Assembly (NCBI RefSeq): GCF_900095695.1
Contig: NZ_FMIQ01000049.1
Location: forward strand, 1-64,000
Length of the DNA stretch: 64,000 bases
Reading direction: 5' to 3'
Origin: Hafnia alvei
Lineage (GTDB): Bacteria > Pseudomonadota > Gammaproteobacteria > Enterobacterales > Enterobacteriaceae
The notes beneath the pieces were generated by a model, which was not told where the DNA came from, did not search any database, and saw only the letters and a program-made list of their open reading frames with translations. The number at the start of each line of letters is the position of its first letter. The first letter of the stretch is position 1. This document shows, one piece after another, positions 31,092-41,200 of this stretch. Made by a program: the position numbers and the translations under genes.

Positions 31092-31742
31092 CTAGTCGTC
31101 GGCTTTCTCGCCTTTCGCTTCTTTGGCTTCGATTTCACGATACCAGCGTGGATGATGCTTACGCGCCCAGCGACGGCTGACTTTACCTTCCACCATACCT
31201 TTGATCGATCCCTTAACCCAGAAAGCCATATACATATGGATCAGGATCGCGTGGATCAGCACGATTGCCGCAGCCGCATGGATCAGCAGCGAATAACGCA
31301 CCATTTCGATCGGGAAGTGCTGGGCAAAATACGGACGCCAGATAATGATGCCGGTGATCAGCAGCACGAAAATCAGACTCATGATGCTCCAGAACATCAT
31401 TTTCTGACCGGCGTTATATTTACCCACGTCAGCAACTTCGTGCTCATTGCCTTTGAGCACTTCAACGATGTTCACCACCCACGGCACGTCTTCACGTTCA
31501 GGAATGTTGTGCTTCACAAAACGGAAGAACATAAACATCAGCGCCACAAAAATCAGCACGCCAAAGAATGGGTGCATGATGCGCCCCATCTGCGGTGTAC
31601 CAAACGTTTGTGTCAGCCACTGCAACGTTGGGAAGAACAGTGCGATGCCAGATAGCGAGACCAAGAAGAAACAAATTACCACCGTCCAATGACAGGCACG
31701 GTCGATGAATTTGGTACGAACGATCATTTTACTTTTACTCAT
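31092..31742 (-). CDS. fdnI: Formate dehydrogenase-N, cytochrome b556 gamma subunit
   Basis: A 216-residue inner-membrane diheme subunit that passes electrons from FdnH to menaquinone. Four hydrophobic segments are visible. Heme-ligand histidines occur in RACHWTVV near the N-terminus and in [19 protein letters not shown]. The N-terminus [19 protein letters not shown] is the FdnI type, not FdoI. The start at 31742 overlaps the fdnH stop (ATGAGTAA, 8 nt), which indicates translational coupling. Confidence 0.95.
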   Translation of the reverse strand: MSKSKMIVRTKFIDRACHWTVVICFFLVSLSGIALFFPTLQWLTQTFGTPQMGRIMHPFFGVLIFVALMFMFFRFVKHNIPEREDVPWVVNIVEVLKGNEHEVADVGKYNAGQKMMFWSIMSLIFVLLITGIIIWRPYFAQHFPIEMVRYSLLIHAAAAIVLIHAILIHMYMAFWVKGSIKGMVEGKVSRRWARKHHPRWYREIEAKEAKGEKADD

Positions 31743-32637
31743 GATGGTTCCCCTTCTCGTCATCACTCTCTTCTTCGTCGCTCACCTCTTTGTTCGGACC
31801 CACACCAATATAGTGATAAATCAAACCGGCAAAGGTTGCGATAAATCCAGCGACTGACAGCGGCTTCAGCACCCCTTTCCACAAACCAACCGCCATATCG
31901 ATCTTCGGATCTTTCGGCAGGTTGTGGTACAACTCTGGCTTATCCGCATGATGCAGAACATACATCACGTGAGTGCCACCAACGCCTTCAGGGTTATAAA
32001 TACCCGCGTGCTCAAAGCCACGTTTTTTCAGCTTCTCAACGCGCTCGCTTGCCACTTCCAGCATCTCTTTCTTGCTGCCGAAATGAATCGCGCCGGTCGG
32101 ACACGTTTTCACGCAGGCAGGTTCTTGTCCCACGCTCACGCGGTCAACGCACAGCGTGCATTTGTACACGCGGTTGTCGTCTGGATTTAAGCGAGGAATG
32201 TTGAACGGACAGCCCGCAATGCAGTAGCCACAGCCGATACAGTGCTCAGACTGGAAATCTACGATACCGTTAGCATACTGAATGATCGCACCAGCCGACG
32301 GGCATGCCTTCAGGCAGCCCGGATCGGTACAATGCATGCAGCCATCCTTACGGATGAGCCACTCCAGCTTGCCGTTTTGCTCAACTTCCGAGAAACGCAT
32401 CAGCGTCCAAGATTTAGCGCTCAAATCGGCAGGGTTATCGTAAACCCCGACGCAGTGGCCTACCTCGTCACGAATATCGTTCCACTCAGAACAGGCTACC
32501 TGACAGGCTTTGCAGCCAATGCAGGTAGACACGTCGATAAGCTTAGCCACTTCTTCTTTGTAGTCGCGAGCCTGCGGCGGCGGCGTTAAGGCATTAGTCG
32601 CCGAACGCTTGATAATGTCTTGTGATTGCATGGACAT
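31735..32637 (-). CDS. fdnH: Formate dehydrogenase-N, iron-sulfur beta subunit
   Basis: A 300-residue subunit carrying four [4Fe-4S] clusters, seen as cysteine groups [11 protein letters not shown] (about residues 39-49), [30 protein letters not shown] and [22 protein letters not shown]-terminal transmembrane helix ([20 protein letters not shown], about residues 259-278) anchors it. It lies 12 nt after fdnG and overlaps fdnI. Sequence is closest to E. coli FdnH. Confidence 0.96.
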   Translation of the reverse strand: MSMQSQDIIKRSATNALTPPPQARDYKEEVAKLIDVSTCIGCKACQVACSEWNDIRDEVGHCVGVYDNPADLSAKSWTLMRFSEVEQNGKLEWLIRKDGCMHCTDPGCLKACPSAGAIIQYANGIVDFQSEHCIGCGYCIAGCPFNIPRLNPDDNRVYKCTLCVDRVSVGQEPACVKTCPTGAIHFGSKKEMLEVASERVEKLKKRGFEHAGIYNPEGVGGTHVMYVLHHADKPELYHNLPKDPKIDMAVGLWKGVLKPLSVAGFIATFAGLIYHYIGVGPNKEVSDEEESDDEKGNHHE

Positions 32638-32649
32638 AAGTTCGGCTCC

Positions 32650-35600
32650 TTACACCTTTTCCACGTTAACTAAAAACGCCTTGTACTCTGGCGTTTGCGA
32701 GTTAGCGTCGCCTACGAACGGAGTCAGGGTGTTGGCGATAAAGCCTTTGCGCGCCACGCCTTCAAAGCCCCAGTGAATTGGAATACCAACGGTATCCACT
32801 TCCTGACCATTGACCTGCAAGGTACGCAGACGGCGAGTCACCACCGCTTTCGCTTTGATAAAGCCGCGTTTGCTGCTGACTTTCACCGTATCACCGTGCT
32901 CAATGCCTTTCGCTTTGGCCAAACCTTCGCTAATTTCTACGAACTGTTCAGGCTGAACGATGGCGTTAAGGCGCGCATGCTTCGTCCACGTGTGGAAATG
33001 CTCGGTCAGACGATACGTGGTACCGACATAAGGGAACTCAGCTTTGCTGCCCATACGTTTGGCATCCGCTTCATACAAGCGAGCCGCAGGGTTAGAGATA
33101 ACGTTTGGATGCAGTGGATTAGTGCCCAGCGGTGTTTCAAACGGCTCGTAATGCTCAGGGAATGGCCCTTCCGCCATCTTATCGATGGCAAACAGGCGAC
33201 CCAGGCCTTCCGGCTGCATGATAAACGGTCCGACGCCGCTGCCCGGTGCGGCGGTGTTGTAGTCTGGAATATCGTTTCCGACCCATTTGCTACCATTCCA
33301 CTCGATCAGCATGCGCTTAGGATCCCACGGTTTACCCATTGGATCTGCCGACGCACGGTTATAAATAATGCGGCGGTTCAACGGCCATGCCCAAGCCCAG
33401 CCCAGCGTATTGCCTAAGCCTGACGGATCGCTGTTATCACGATTCGCCATCTGGTTGCCCTTGCTGGTCCAGCTACCGGCATAAATCCAGCAGGCGCTTG
33501 CCGTGGTGCCGTCATCGCGCAGATGAGCAAAGGTATCCAGCAACTGACCTTTCTTGGCTAACAACGTGCCGTTAGCATCGTACAAATCGGCCAACGCATA
33601 ACCGTTGTTTTCTTTCGCCACTTCTTCAGATTCAGGATGATCTGGCTGCTCATAGCCCCAGCCCATTTTCAGCAACGGCTCAACGCCTTTACCGCCTTCA
33701 TTCTGATACATGGTGCGCAGGCGATGGTACAGACCGGCAAGAATTTCGCCGTCGTTACGCGCTTCACCTGGGGCGTCTGCGCCTTTCCAGTGCCATTGCA
33801 GCCAACGACCTGAGTTCGCAATCGAACCATCTTCTTCGGCGAAGCAGGTTGAAGGCAGACGGAAGACTTCAGTCTGGATCGATGCCGTATCAACCTCGTT
33901 CATCTCACCGTGGTTTTGCCAGAAGTTTGAGGTTTCTGTCACCAACGGATCGATAATCACCAGATATTTCAGCTTAGAAAGCGAATCAACGACCTTATTC
34001 TTATCTGGGAACGACGCAACGGGGTTAAAGCCTTGGCAGATATAGCCGGTGACTTTGCCCTGATCCATCATCTGGAAGTACTTCATCACGTCGTAGGACT
34101 GATCCCACTTCGGCAGCCAATCAAAGCCCCAGTTGTTTTCTTTCTGCGCATCGTCACCATAGAAAGCCTTCATCAAGCTGACGAAGAATTTCGGGTAGTT
34201 ACCCCAATAGTTAACCTGACCCGGCAGCGTCGCTTTTGGCGTATTGGCGGCAAGATAGGTTTCGAGATTGGTGTGCTTTTCCGATGGCAGCGTCAAATAG
34301 CCCGGCAGGCTGGTAGACAGCAAACCAAGATCGGTAAGACCTTGAATATTAGAGTGACCACGTAAGGCGTTAACGCCGCCACCGGCCATCCCCATGTTGC
34401 CTAACAGCAACTGGATCATCGCCATGGTGCGGATGTTCTGCGCACCCACGGTGTGCTGAGTCCAACCCAATGCATACAGGAACGTGGTGGTGCGGTCAGC
34501 CGCGCTCGTAGAAGCCAGCACTTCGCAGATTTTCAGGAAATCCGCTTTTGGCGTGCCGCAGATGTTTTCCACCACGTCCGGCGTATAACGGCTAACGTGC
34601 GCTTTCAGCAGGTTCCACACGCAGCGCGGATGCTGCAAGGTGTCGTCGCGCTTGGCGTAGCCATTTTCGTCGAACTGATAGTTCCACGTGGTTTTGTCGT
34701 ACTGACGTTTAGATTCGTCATAGCCGCTGAACAAGCCGTCTTCAAACGAGAAATCATCCCGCACCAGCAGGCTGGCATTGGTGTAGTTTTTAACGTATTC
34801 AGCGTTAATTTTGTTGTTAGAAATCAGGTACAACAAAACGCCCGACAGGAAAGTAATGTCGGTGCCAGAGCGGATCGGCGCATAAATATCCGCCACAGAA
34901 GCGGTACGGGTAAAGCGCGGATCGACCACAATCAGCGTGGCGTCATTGTTGTTTTTGGCTTCCATCGCCCAGCGGAATCCGACCGGATGCGCTTCAGCGG
35001 CGTTGCCACCCATCACCATAACAACGTTGGCGTTTTTGATATCAACCCAGTGGTTGGTCATCGCACCGCGACCAAATGTTGGAGCAAGACTTGCTACCGT
35101 TGGTCCGTGTCAGACGCGCGCTTGGTTATCAACCGCCAACATGCCCAGTGAACGGGCGAATTTTTGCGTTAGCATACCGGTTTCATTGCTGGCCGCAGAG
35201 GCGCACAACATGCCGGTTGAAAGCCAGCGGTTAACCGTGACGCCTTCGGCGTTTGTCGTTTCAAAATTCTTATCACGGTCGTTTTTCATCAGCTTGGCGA
35301 TGCGCTCAAAAGCATCGTCCCAGCTAATGCGCTGCCATTTATCAGAGCCTGGCGCACGGTATTCAGGGTAACGTAGACGATTTTCACTGTGGATGTAATC
35401 CAGCAGGCCAGCACCTTTCGGGCAAAGTGCGCCACGGTTTACCGGATGATCCGGGTCCCCTTCAATGTGAAAAATCGTTGATTTCGCGTTCTTGGCACCA
35501 TCGCCAAGGCTATACATCAATAACCCACAGCCAACAGAACAATAGGTACAGGAGTTACGGGTTTCTTTTGCACGCAGCAACTTATAGTTACGTGACTCCG

Positions 35601-35697
35601 CCAGCGCCATAGTAGGAGTGAATCCTAAAACTGCCGCTGTTGTACCAGCCATCCCGCCGGCGCAGATTCTAAAAAACTGTCTGCGACTGACGTCCAT
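32650..35697 (-). CDS. fdnG: Formate dehydrogenase-N, selenocysteine catalytic alpha subunit
   Basis: A 1015-residue periplasmic molybdopterin enzyme that oxidises formate. The in-frame TGA at 35112-35110 encodes selenocysteine 196 (context NQARV-Sec-HGPTVAS), the E. coli position. A SECIS hairpin follows it. The twin-arginine signal is MDVSRRQFFRICAGGMAG, and a [4Fe-4S] motif is in CTYCSVGCGLLMY. The start at 35697 has a GAGGA site. An earlier in-frame ATG at 35709 is unlikely. It is the first gene of fdnGHI, with FNR and NarL-type sites upstream. A naive ORF call splits it into two pieces at the TGA. Confidence 0.96.
35069..35112 (-). promoter_or_regulatory. SECIS element of fdnG
   Basis: Directly 3' of the Sec TGA the mRNA contains GGTAGCAAGTCTTGCTCC, which folds as a small stem-loop with the GTCT apical region typical of bacterial SECIS elements bound by SelB. 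It matches the E. coli fdnG element closely as I recall it. Confidence 0.85.
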
Positions 35698-35996
35698 TGC
35701 CATCCTCATTGCTTCAATGATGTTTTTGTCAGCGGCAAACTAACAGTTACAACCCTGCTCATATTGAGTCAAATCAAAAAATAGAACTATTCACTCAATA
35801 TTTACCCCTTAATAAGTAGAAAGGGTAACGTTTCGTTAACTCCTATGGCACACAGAGTAAGGATTTGTAGGATTTATCTGCAACTAAGTAGTCATTCAAA
35901 AAATTAGATTAAAAAAGTGATTTACTGTTAAAAAGACAGCGACTGGCGCCGCTTTACAGTATCAATAGACCCATGAGCTGTTGGCATAGCAATTGA
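35698..35996. promoter_or_regulatory. fdnG promoter region with FNR and NarL-type sites
   Basis: TTGAG-TCAA-ATCAA at 35764-35777 matches the FNR consensus TTGAT-N4-ATCAA at nine of ten positions. It lies 66 nt upstream of fdnG. NarL-like heptamers TACCCCT (35803-35809) and the inverted AAGGGTA (35821-35827) lie further upstream. This is the expected layout for anaerobic, nitrate-induced control as in E. coli fdnG. Confidence 0.65.
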
Positions 35997-36404
35997 TTAC
36001 TGGCTGATCGCAACTAAATCAATATGGCGGGCGTTACTCTGCAGACTTTTGACTAAAACACGGTTGGTGAACTCAAACACTCGACCAGTAACATTTATCT
36101 TTATTCTATTACCATCACAGGTAATGTTTGCACTTCCAACATCGCTAATTAATACGGGTGCAGGAAACTGTTTTTTGTCTTTCAACGAAATGACGCGATG
36201 CTCCATCAAGTAATATTGATAGAAAAAAGGAACTGTCGCACCGCCGGTATCATCAAGTAGCACACTCACGTAAACACCATCACAGGCCTGATATGATTTA
36301 ACCAGATGGCTATTATTCAATTGGTCAGAATCAGAAAATAAATATAATAGGGCTAAAGCCCCACAAATAAACCCTCCAATAAATAGCATAATTTTAATAA
36401 CCAT
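35997..36404 (-). CDS. Hypothetical membrane-anchored protein, possible orphan immunity protein
   Basis: A 135-residue protein of no family I recognise. An N-terminal hydrophobic segment (MLFIGGFICGALALLYLF, about residues 6-23) is followed by a polar, probably periplasmic domain with two cysteines (YQACDGVYV and NITCDG). The ATG at 36404 overlaps the end of the toxin-like remnant just upstream in the ATGGTTATTAA region, a coupling typical of toxin-immunity pairs. In-frame starts at 36416 and 36434 are alternatives. It is AT-rich relative to its neighbours. The immunity role is inference from position and size only. Confidence 0.6.
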   Translation of the reverse strand: MVIKIMLFIGGFICGALALLYLFSDSDQLNNSHLVKSYQACDGVYVSVLLDDTGGATVPFFYQYYLMEHRVISLKDKKQFPAPVLISDVGSANITCDGNRIKINVTGRVFEFTNRVLVKSLQSNARHIDLVAISQ

Positions 36405-36543
36405 TTTCTCTCGCATAGCGGATACCCGCTTCAATCATCTCTTGATCGCTAGGATCATCACCAAAAGGATATTCCCCCCAACACTGCGTCCCCTTAGCGG
36501 CGTTTAAGGCCTTGTGCGTTCGGTGGTGCAGTAGGAACTTTTG
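36394..36543 (-). pseudogene. Remnant C-terminal tail of a polymorphic-toxin-like gene
   Basis: A 49-codon open stretch without a usable start, bounded upstream by TGA at 36546-36544 and AT-rich non-coding DNA. It reads KFLLHHRTHKALNAAKG, then GEYPFGDD and DPSDQEMIEAGIRYAREN, and ends in TAA overlapping the next gene's ATG. Its tail GDDPxDQxMIxxGIxY resembles, from memory, the end of Ntox44-type polymorphic toxin domains. The rest of the toxin is gone. An overlapping ATG in another frame (36547) gives only 17 codons. Confidence 0.5.
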
Positions 36544-36871
36544 TCATAAATTATTCCCAAAAAAAATAGAATTGATATTTATATAAATCATTAGAATGAT
36601 TAAACATAATTATTTCAACCCCATCCTAATAGAGTAATTATATTTAATTCCGAGAGACTAACCTCATATTTAAAACATTCTATTCAATATTGAAAAATCT
36701 TGTTTACACTTTTTTATCCCACACCGCCAACGTTGTACCCTACCTTTATACCGAGCATCTTATTCTGTTCTTATCACATGAGTATCTACAACGATGAGGC
36801 GAAGAAAATAACCATCCATAACGAAAAAAGGCGGCCCGAAGGCCGCCTTGATATCAGTATAAACGCGAGGA
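36544..36871. other. AT-rich intergenic region upstream of the toxin remnant
   Basis: A 328-nt, very AT-rich stretch between the toxin-tail remnant and the speB terminator. No coding signal, repeat or RNA was recognised, apart from the terminator at its right end. Base composition suggests acquired or decaying DNA. Confidence 0.4.
36824..36847 (-). terminator. Terminator of speB
   Basis: Perfect 7-bp stem GGCGGCC / GGCCGCC with a tetraloop, followed on the minus strand by six T residues. It lies 25 nt past the speB stop. Confidence 0.92.
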
Positions 36872-37792
36872 TTACTCGCCTTTTTTATCTGCCTGAATGT
36901 AGAGCATTTCCAGCGCCAGCGTTGCAGCGGCCAAAGCTGTAATTTCAGATTGGTCGTAAGCCGGAGCGACTTCCACCACGTCCATACCGACGATATTAAG
37001 ATCTTTAAGGCCACGTACCAGTTTGAGCGCACGATCAGAAGTCAGCCCACCAATAACAGGAGTACCGGTACCTGGTGCAAAAGCAGGATCCAAACAGTCG
37101 ATATCAAAGGTCAGATATACCGGCATATCGCCTACGATCTGTTTGATCTGCGCTAACACATCATCCACGCCACGATCGTTTACCTGTGCGGCATCCAACA
37201 CGGTAAAACCATTATCGCGATCGAATTCAGTACGAATACCGATCTGCACCGAGTGGTTTGGATCGATCAGACCTTCGTTAGGTGCATGGAAAAACATCGT
37301 ACCGTGATCGAATTTGCTGCCGTTAGCATAGGTGTCAGTATGCGCATCGAAATGCACCAGCGCCATCTTGCCAAAATGCTTAGCATGCGCACGCAGCAAA
37401 GGCAGGGTTACAAAGTGGTCACCGCCGAAAGTCAAACAGCGCTTACCAGACTCCAGCAGTTTCTCTGTATGCGCCTGCAGAGAGTCGCTCATGTCCTGCG
37501 CATCACCGAAGTTAAATACGACGTCGCCACAGTCAACCACGTTTAAGCGATCGCGCAGATCGAAGTTCCACGGCCAGCGGTTGCCTTCCCACGCCAGATT
37601 AGTAGAGACCTGACGAATTGCCGCAGGGCCATGACGCCCACCAGCACGACCTGAAGTCGCCATATCGAAAGGTACACCGGTGATAACCCAATCGGCATCG
37701 CTGTCGTATGGCTGGAAGTTCAGCGGAAAACGCAGGAAGCCAAAGGCGTTAGAAACCAGTGAGTTATCGGGTTTATTGCCTAGGGTGCTCAT
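36872..37792 (-). CDS. speB: Agmatinase
   Basis: A 306-residue dimanganese ureohydrolase that converts agmatine to putrescine and urea. Metal ligands are in [12 protein letters not shown] (about residue 120), [11 protein letters not shown] and [18 protein letters not shown]. Length matches E. coli SpeB. The frame is open 15 codons upstream, but the ATG at 37792 (MSTLGNK) has ACGAGGA and is the E. coli start. It works with SpeA, but here the two genes are separated by about 5.5 kb of other genes. Confidence 0.96.
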   Translation of the reverse strand: MSTLGNKPDNSLVSNAFGFLRFPLNFQPYDSDADWVITGVPFDMATSGRAGGRHGPAAIRQVSTNLAWEGNRWPWNFDLRDRLNVVDCGDVVFNFGDAQDMSDSLQAHTEKLLESGKRCLTFGGDHFVTLPLLRAHAKHFGKMALVHFDAHTDTYANGSKFDHGTMFFHAPNEGLIDPNHSVQIGIRTEFDRDNGFTVLDAAQVNDRGVDDVLAQIKQIVGDMPVYLTFDIDCLDPAFAPGTGTPVIGGLTSDRALKLVRGLKDLNIVGMDVVEVAPAYDQSEITALAAATLALEMLYIQADKKGE

Positions 37793-37844
37793 AATCAATC
37801 CTCGTAAAAGGCCGCAGTTGTTGCTGGCCGAAGTCAAAGTACCG

Positions 37845-37892
37845 ATGAAAAAAAATCCCTTCCGCGTCGTTAGCCCGACGAGAAAGGGATTT
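37845..37892 (-). terminator. Terminator-like hairpin in the speB leader
   Basis: In minus-strand sense, AAATCCCTT pairs with AAGGGATTT, enclosing an inner stem CGTCG/CGACG, and eight T residues follow. The structure lies about 60 nt upstream of the speB ATG. It may stop upstream transcripts or act as an attenuator for speB. Confidence 0.6.
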
Positions 37893-38264
37893 ATTGTTCG
37901 CTTTTAAAGCTGCTGTTGGCAATTATCGCCGCAAACTTTCAACTCTTCAAGCCCGACGTGAGTCTTTATCTACCCTGAAAAACAATTGTATAAAAGGTCT
38001 TTTTTCTCAAAGAGATAACAGCAAAGAACTCAGCTACTAAATAAGATATTTATAAAAATTAAAAATATTACTAATTCATAGAAGAACACTTATTAATAAA
38101 TGTATTTATGTTTACACGCCTAGTTTATTTAATTTTAAATAGCTATGAGCTAACTTTTATTATTTAAAGTTATTTGAATAAATTTAATTCTATTTTTTTA
38201 TGAGGAATATGTATCTAACATTGATATTGCATTTCAACCCAAATAAAATCAGGAATTAGATATC
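37893..38264. other. AT-rich region between speB and the chitinase-M60 gene
   Basis: A 372-nt gap. From about 37980 to 38260 it is strongly AT-rich, unlike the flanking core genes. It must contain the divergent promoters of speB and the chitinase-M60 gene. No operator, repeat or ORF was recognised. Confidence 0.4.
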
Positions 38265-41200
38265 ATGTCAAATAACACTAATATCACCTTCAATGCAAAA
38301 TGGATAAATACTTCATCATATGTTGGAGTATTTGAATTTGAACTCACTAATAACACCGGAGAGATGCTCATTAATCCTGAAATTACAATAGACTTTGGAG
38401 AAGATTCATATATTGAATATAATGATGGGATTATGTTTACGCCCTCTTATGGTAGCTTAGTGGGTTACTTGGAAGAGCCTAATGTTGCTAATAATCAAAC
38501 AGTGACTTTCTCGGTCACCGCTAATGACTCATGTGGTATGTCTCCTGTGGCTTATTGGGTAAATGGCCTCAACGCTATTAATAGCGTTGCCAGCACAGAT
38601 ACCGACGCACAAACAAAACCCACTAACCTGAAATTCTCAAGTGTGGGTGCGAACAGTTTTACGTTGAGCTGGGATGCACCGACTGGCGATGTCGATCACT
38701 ATGATGTAGCCTATCAACCAGAGGATGACCCTCAGGCCGCATTACAAATCGAGACCACGGAAACTCAGGTCACCATAAATAACCTTATGGAGACAACCTC
38801 ATATATCATCGCTATTGCTACTTTCGATACCCCTGACAATTGGACATCAATCGTTGAAGCAAATGTGACCACCACCGCCCAAACACCTGATACCACTGCA
38901 CCTACCGCACCTAGCAATCTGAAGTCTGCCAACATTAGCGTTAACAGCGTTTCTCTAAGTTGGGATGCAGCAACCGATGACGTTGGCGTCGACCATTATG
39001 TGGTGACCTACCAACCAGTGAGCGATACTCAGGCTGCACTTGAAATTCAAACCACCATCACCAGTGTTATTTTGAGTAACCTAACGGCGGAAACAAATTA
39101 CGCTATTTCGCTAACTGCCGTAGATGCCGCAGGTAACCAATCACCTGCAACCACCGCTACGATTAAAACAGCGACCCCCTCTGCTGATACCAGCGCGCCT
39201 TCTGTACCTAATGGCCTCGGCGTTAGTGCTATTACCGATACCTCCTTAACGCTAACATGGAAAGCATCAACGGATAACGTTGGTGTTACCGGCTACAAAG
39301 TCAAATACACCTCAGCCAGTGGTAGCAGCGTCACCAAAGATGTCATCACGACAACCTGTGAACTAACCGGCCTGACTGCCAATACAGTATATAGCCTAAG
39401 CGTAGCCGCCTATGATGCCAATAATAACGTTTCCGCCTATTCTGCGATCATCACGGCAACCACTCAGGCACCGCTAGCCACGACCACCAGTTTTGCGCCT
39501 TATATCGATGTCACGATCAATGCAAACTGGGGGACAAATCCTCCGGGGATCAACACTAGCCTGGTTTCCGATGCCATTGCCCTCGGAGTGAAGAAATTCC
39601 ATCTGGCTTTTCTCGTACAAGATCGTGCCTCTAACCAGTTAGTTTGGGGCAATACTTATTTCCCATACAGCGCTGTTAAGCCAGTCTGCGACATTATTCA
39701 TGCAGCTGGCGGCGAACCGATTGCGGCGTTTGGCGGCGCCAGCGGCACCGATCCTTCAGTTACCCAAACTCAAGCTGATCTCACCACTATCTATCTCAAC
39801 TTGAAAAAAGATTTCGGTATTCAGCATATCGATTTTGATTTTGAAAGCGCGGGGCAATACAACTACAAAGTGGCGTTCCCTGCCGCATTGGCAGCGCAAA
39901 AACTGGATCCAACGCTGTGGTTTAGCCTGACGCTACCGGTGATGCCAACAGGGTTGACCGGTGAAGGTATTGCCATGATCACTTATGCTAAGCAGATCGG
40001 TCTGGCACTTAACGTGCAAATTATGGCGATGGATTACGGCGCATCGGGTCTGGATATGGGGGCGGCGGCCGTGAGTGCCATTGATGCCACGAAAAATAAC
40101 CTATCCAGCATTTATCCAGATAAATCCTCTGCTGATCTCTACAAGATGATCGGTGTGATCCCTATGATTGGCCAGAACGATACCGCTGGTGAAATGTTTA
40201 GTTTTCAGGACGCCACCAAAACGGCGCAATATGCAAAACAGCACAGCCTAAATCTGGTTTCAATGTGGTCGCTTGGTCGTGACTTCCCTGGTATGGGTGA
40301 TTTATCCACCTGTACGCAGAATTCGGCACAAACCAAAAACTATGAATACACTACAACGTTTTTGAATGCCATTGGGAATGAACCTGAGCCAGAGCCAGAA
40401 CCTGAACCTGAGCCTGAGGAAGACCAACGTAATGTTTTTCAGGTTGAACAACATGGCGACCCCTATGCACTTAACGATCTGCAGCGCCGTCAATCTGTTC
40501 CTGCGCCAATTCAGCCAACAGGCTATTGGGCCAAAGCCGGCAGCGTATTGACCGTTGAGTATGCTGTATCAGGTAATACACCAACAGATGCACCACAAAT
40601 TTGGATCCACTGTATTGTCGAGGGATACGATGAGGCTCAACAATATTATAGCGATAAGCAAAAAATACCGCTTGAAGTTGGGGTCAATAAAATCAACGTC
40701 GCACAAACTGGCGTAGTATATATTGCATCTAATAATATTCCTGACCCTGCGGTAAATATGAAAGTCACTATTGTTAGTGGTGGAAATCTGATGCCGGTTT
40801 TTGTATTAGGCAGAGATGATGCCAATGCGAAACAATGGCTGAAAGATGTTGCACAGGCCGTCAGTAAAAACACATCACCTTACGCAGAGTTGGTCGGGAA
40901 GCGTATGATCATTACCCTCCCAATTCACGAATTTAAAAGTAATGTCACCGATCCCGTCGCAATATTAAATTCATGGGATAAAATTATTGATTGGGCTGAA
41001 ACACAATACGGGCTGACACAAAATGGCCCATATCCGAATATTGCAACCGCCGTGCGTTATCACTTCTTTACTAAAGCCGATAGCACGGGCGGATACATGA
41101 GTTCAGCTAACGAATGGATAGCGACAAATCAGGACGGCATCAAAGATATCACGGACAATATTAATCTATCGTGGGGACCGTGGCATGAACTCGGCCACCA

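Noticed and set aside
32695-33417. 240-codon plus-strand frame, and another at 34453-35151
   Set aside because: Both are antisense to fdnG. They have no domain, no ribosome binding site and low-complexity composition.
35110-35112. In-frame stop splitting fdnG into two genes or a pseudogene
   Set aside because: The TGA is at the known selenocysteine position and is followed by a SECIS-like hairpin, so the gene is intact.
36700-36942. 80-codon plus-strand frame near speB
   Set aside because: It runs through the speB terminator and into speB antisense and has no similarity or ribosome binding site.
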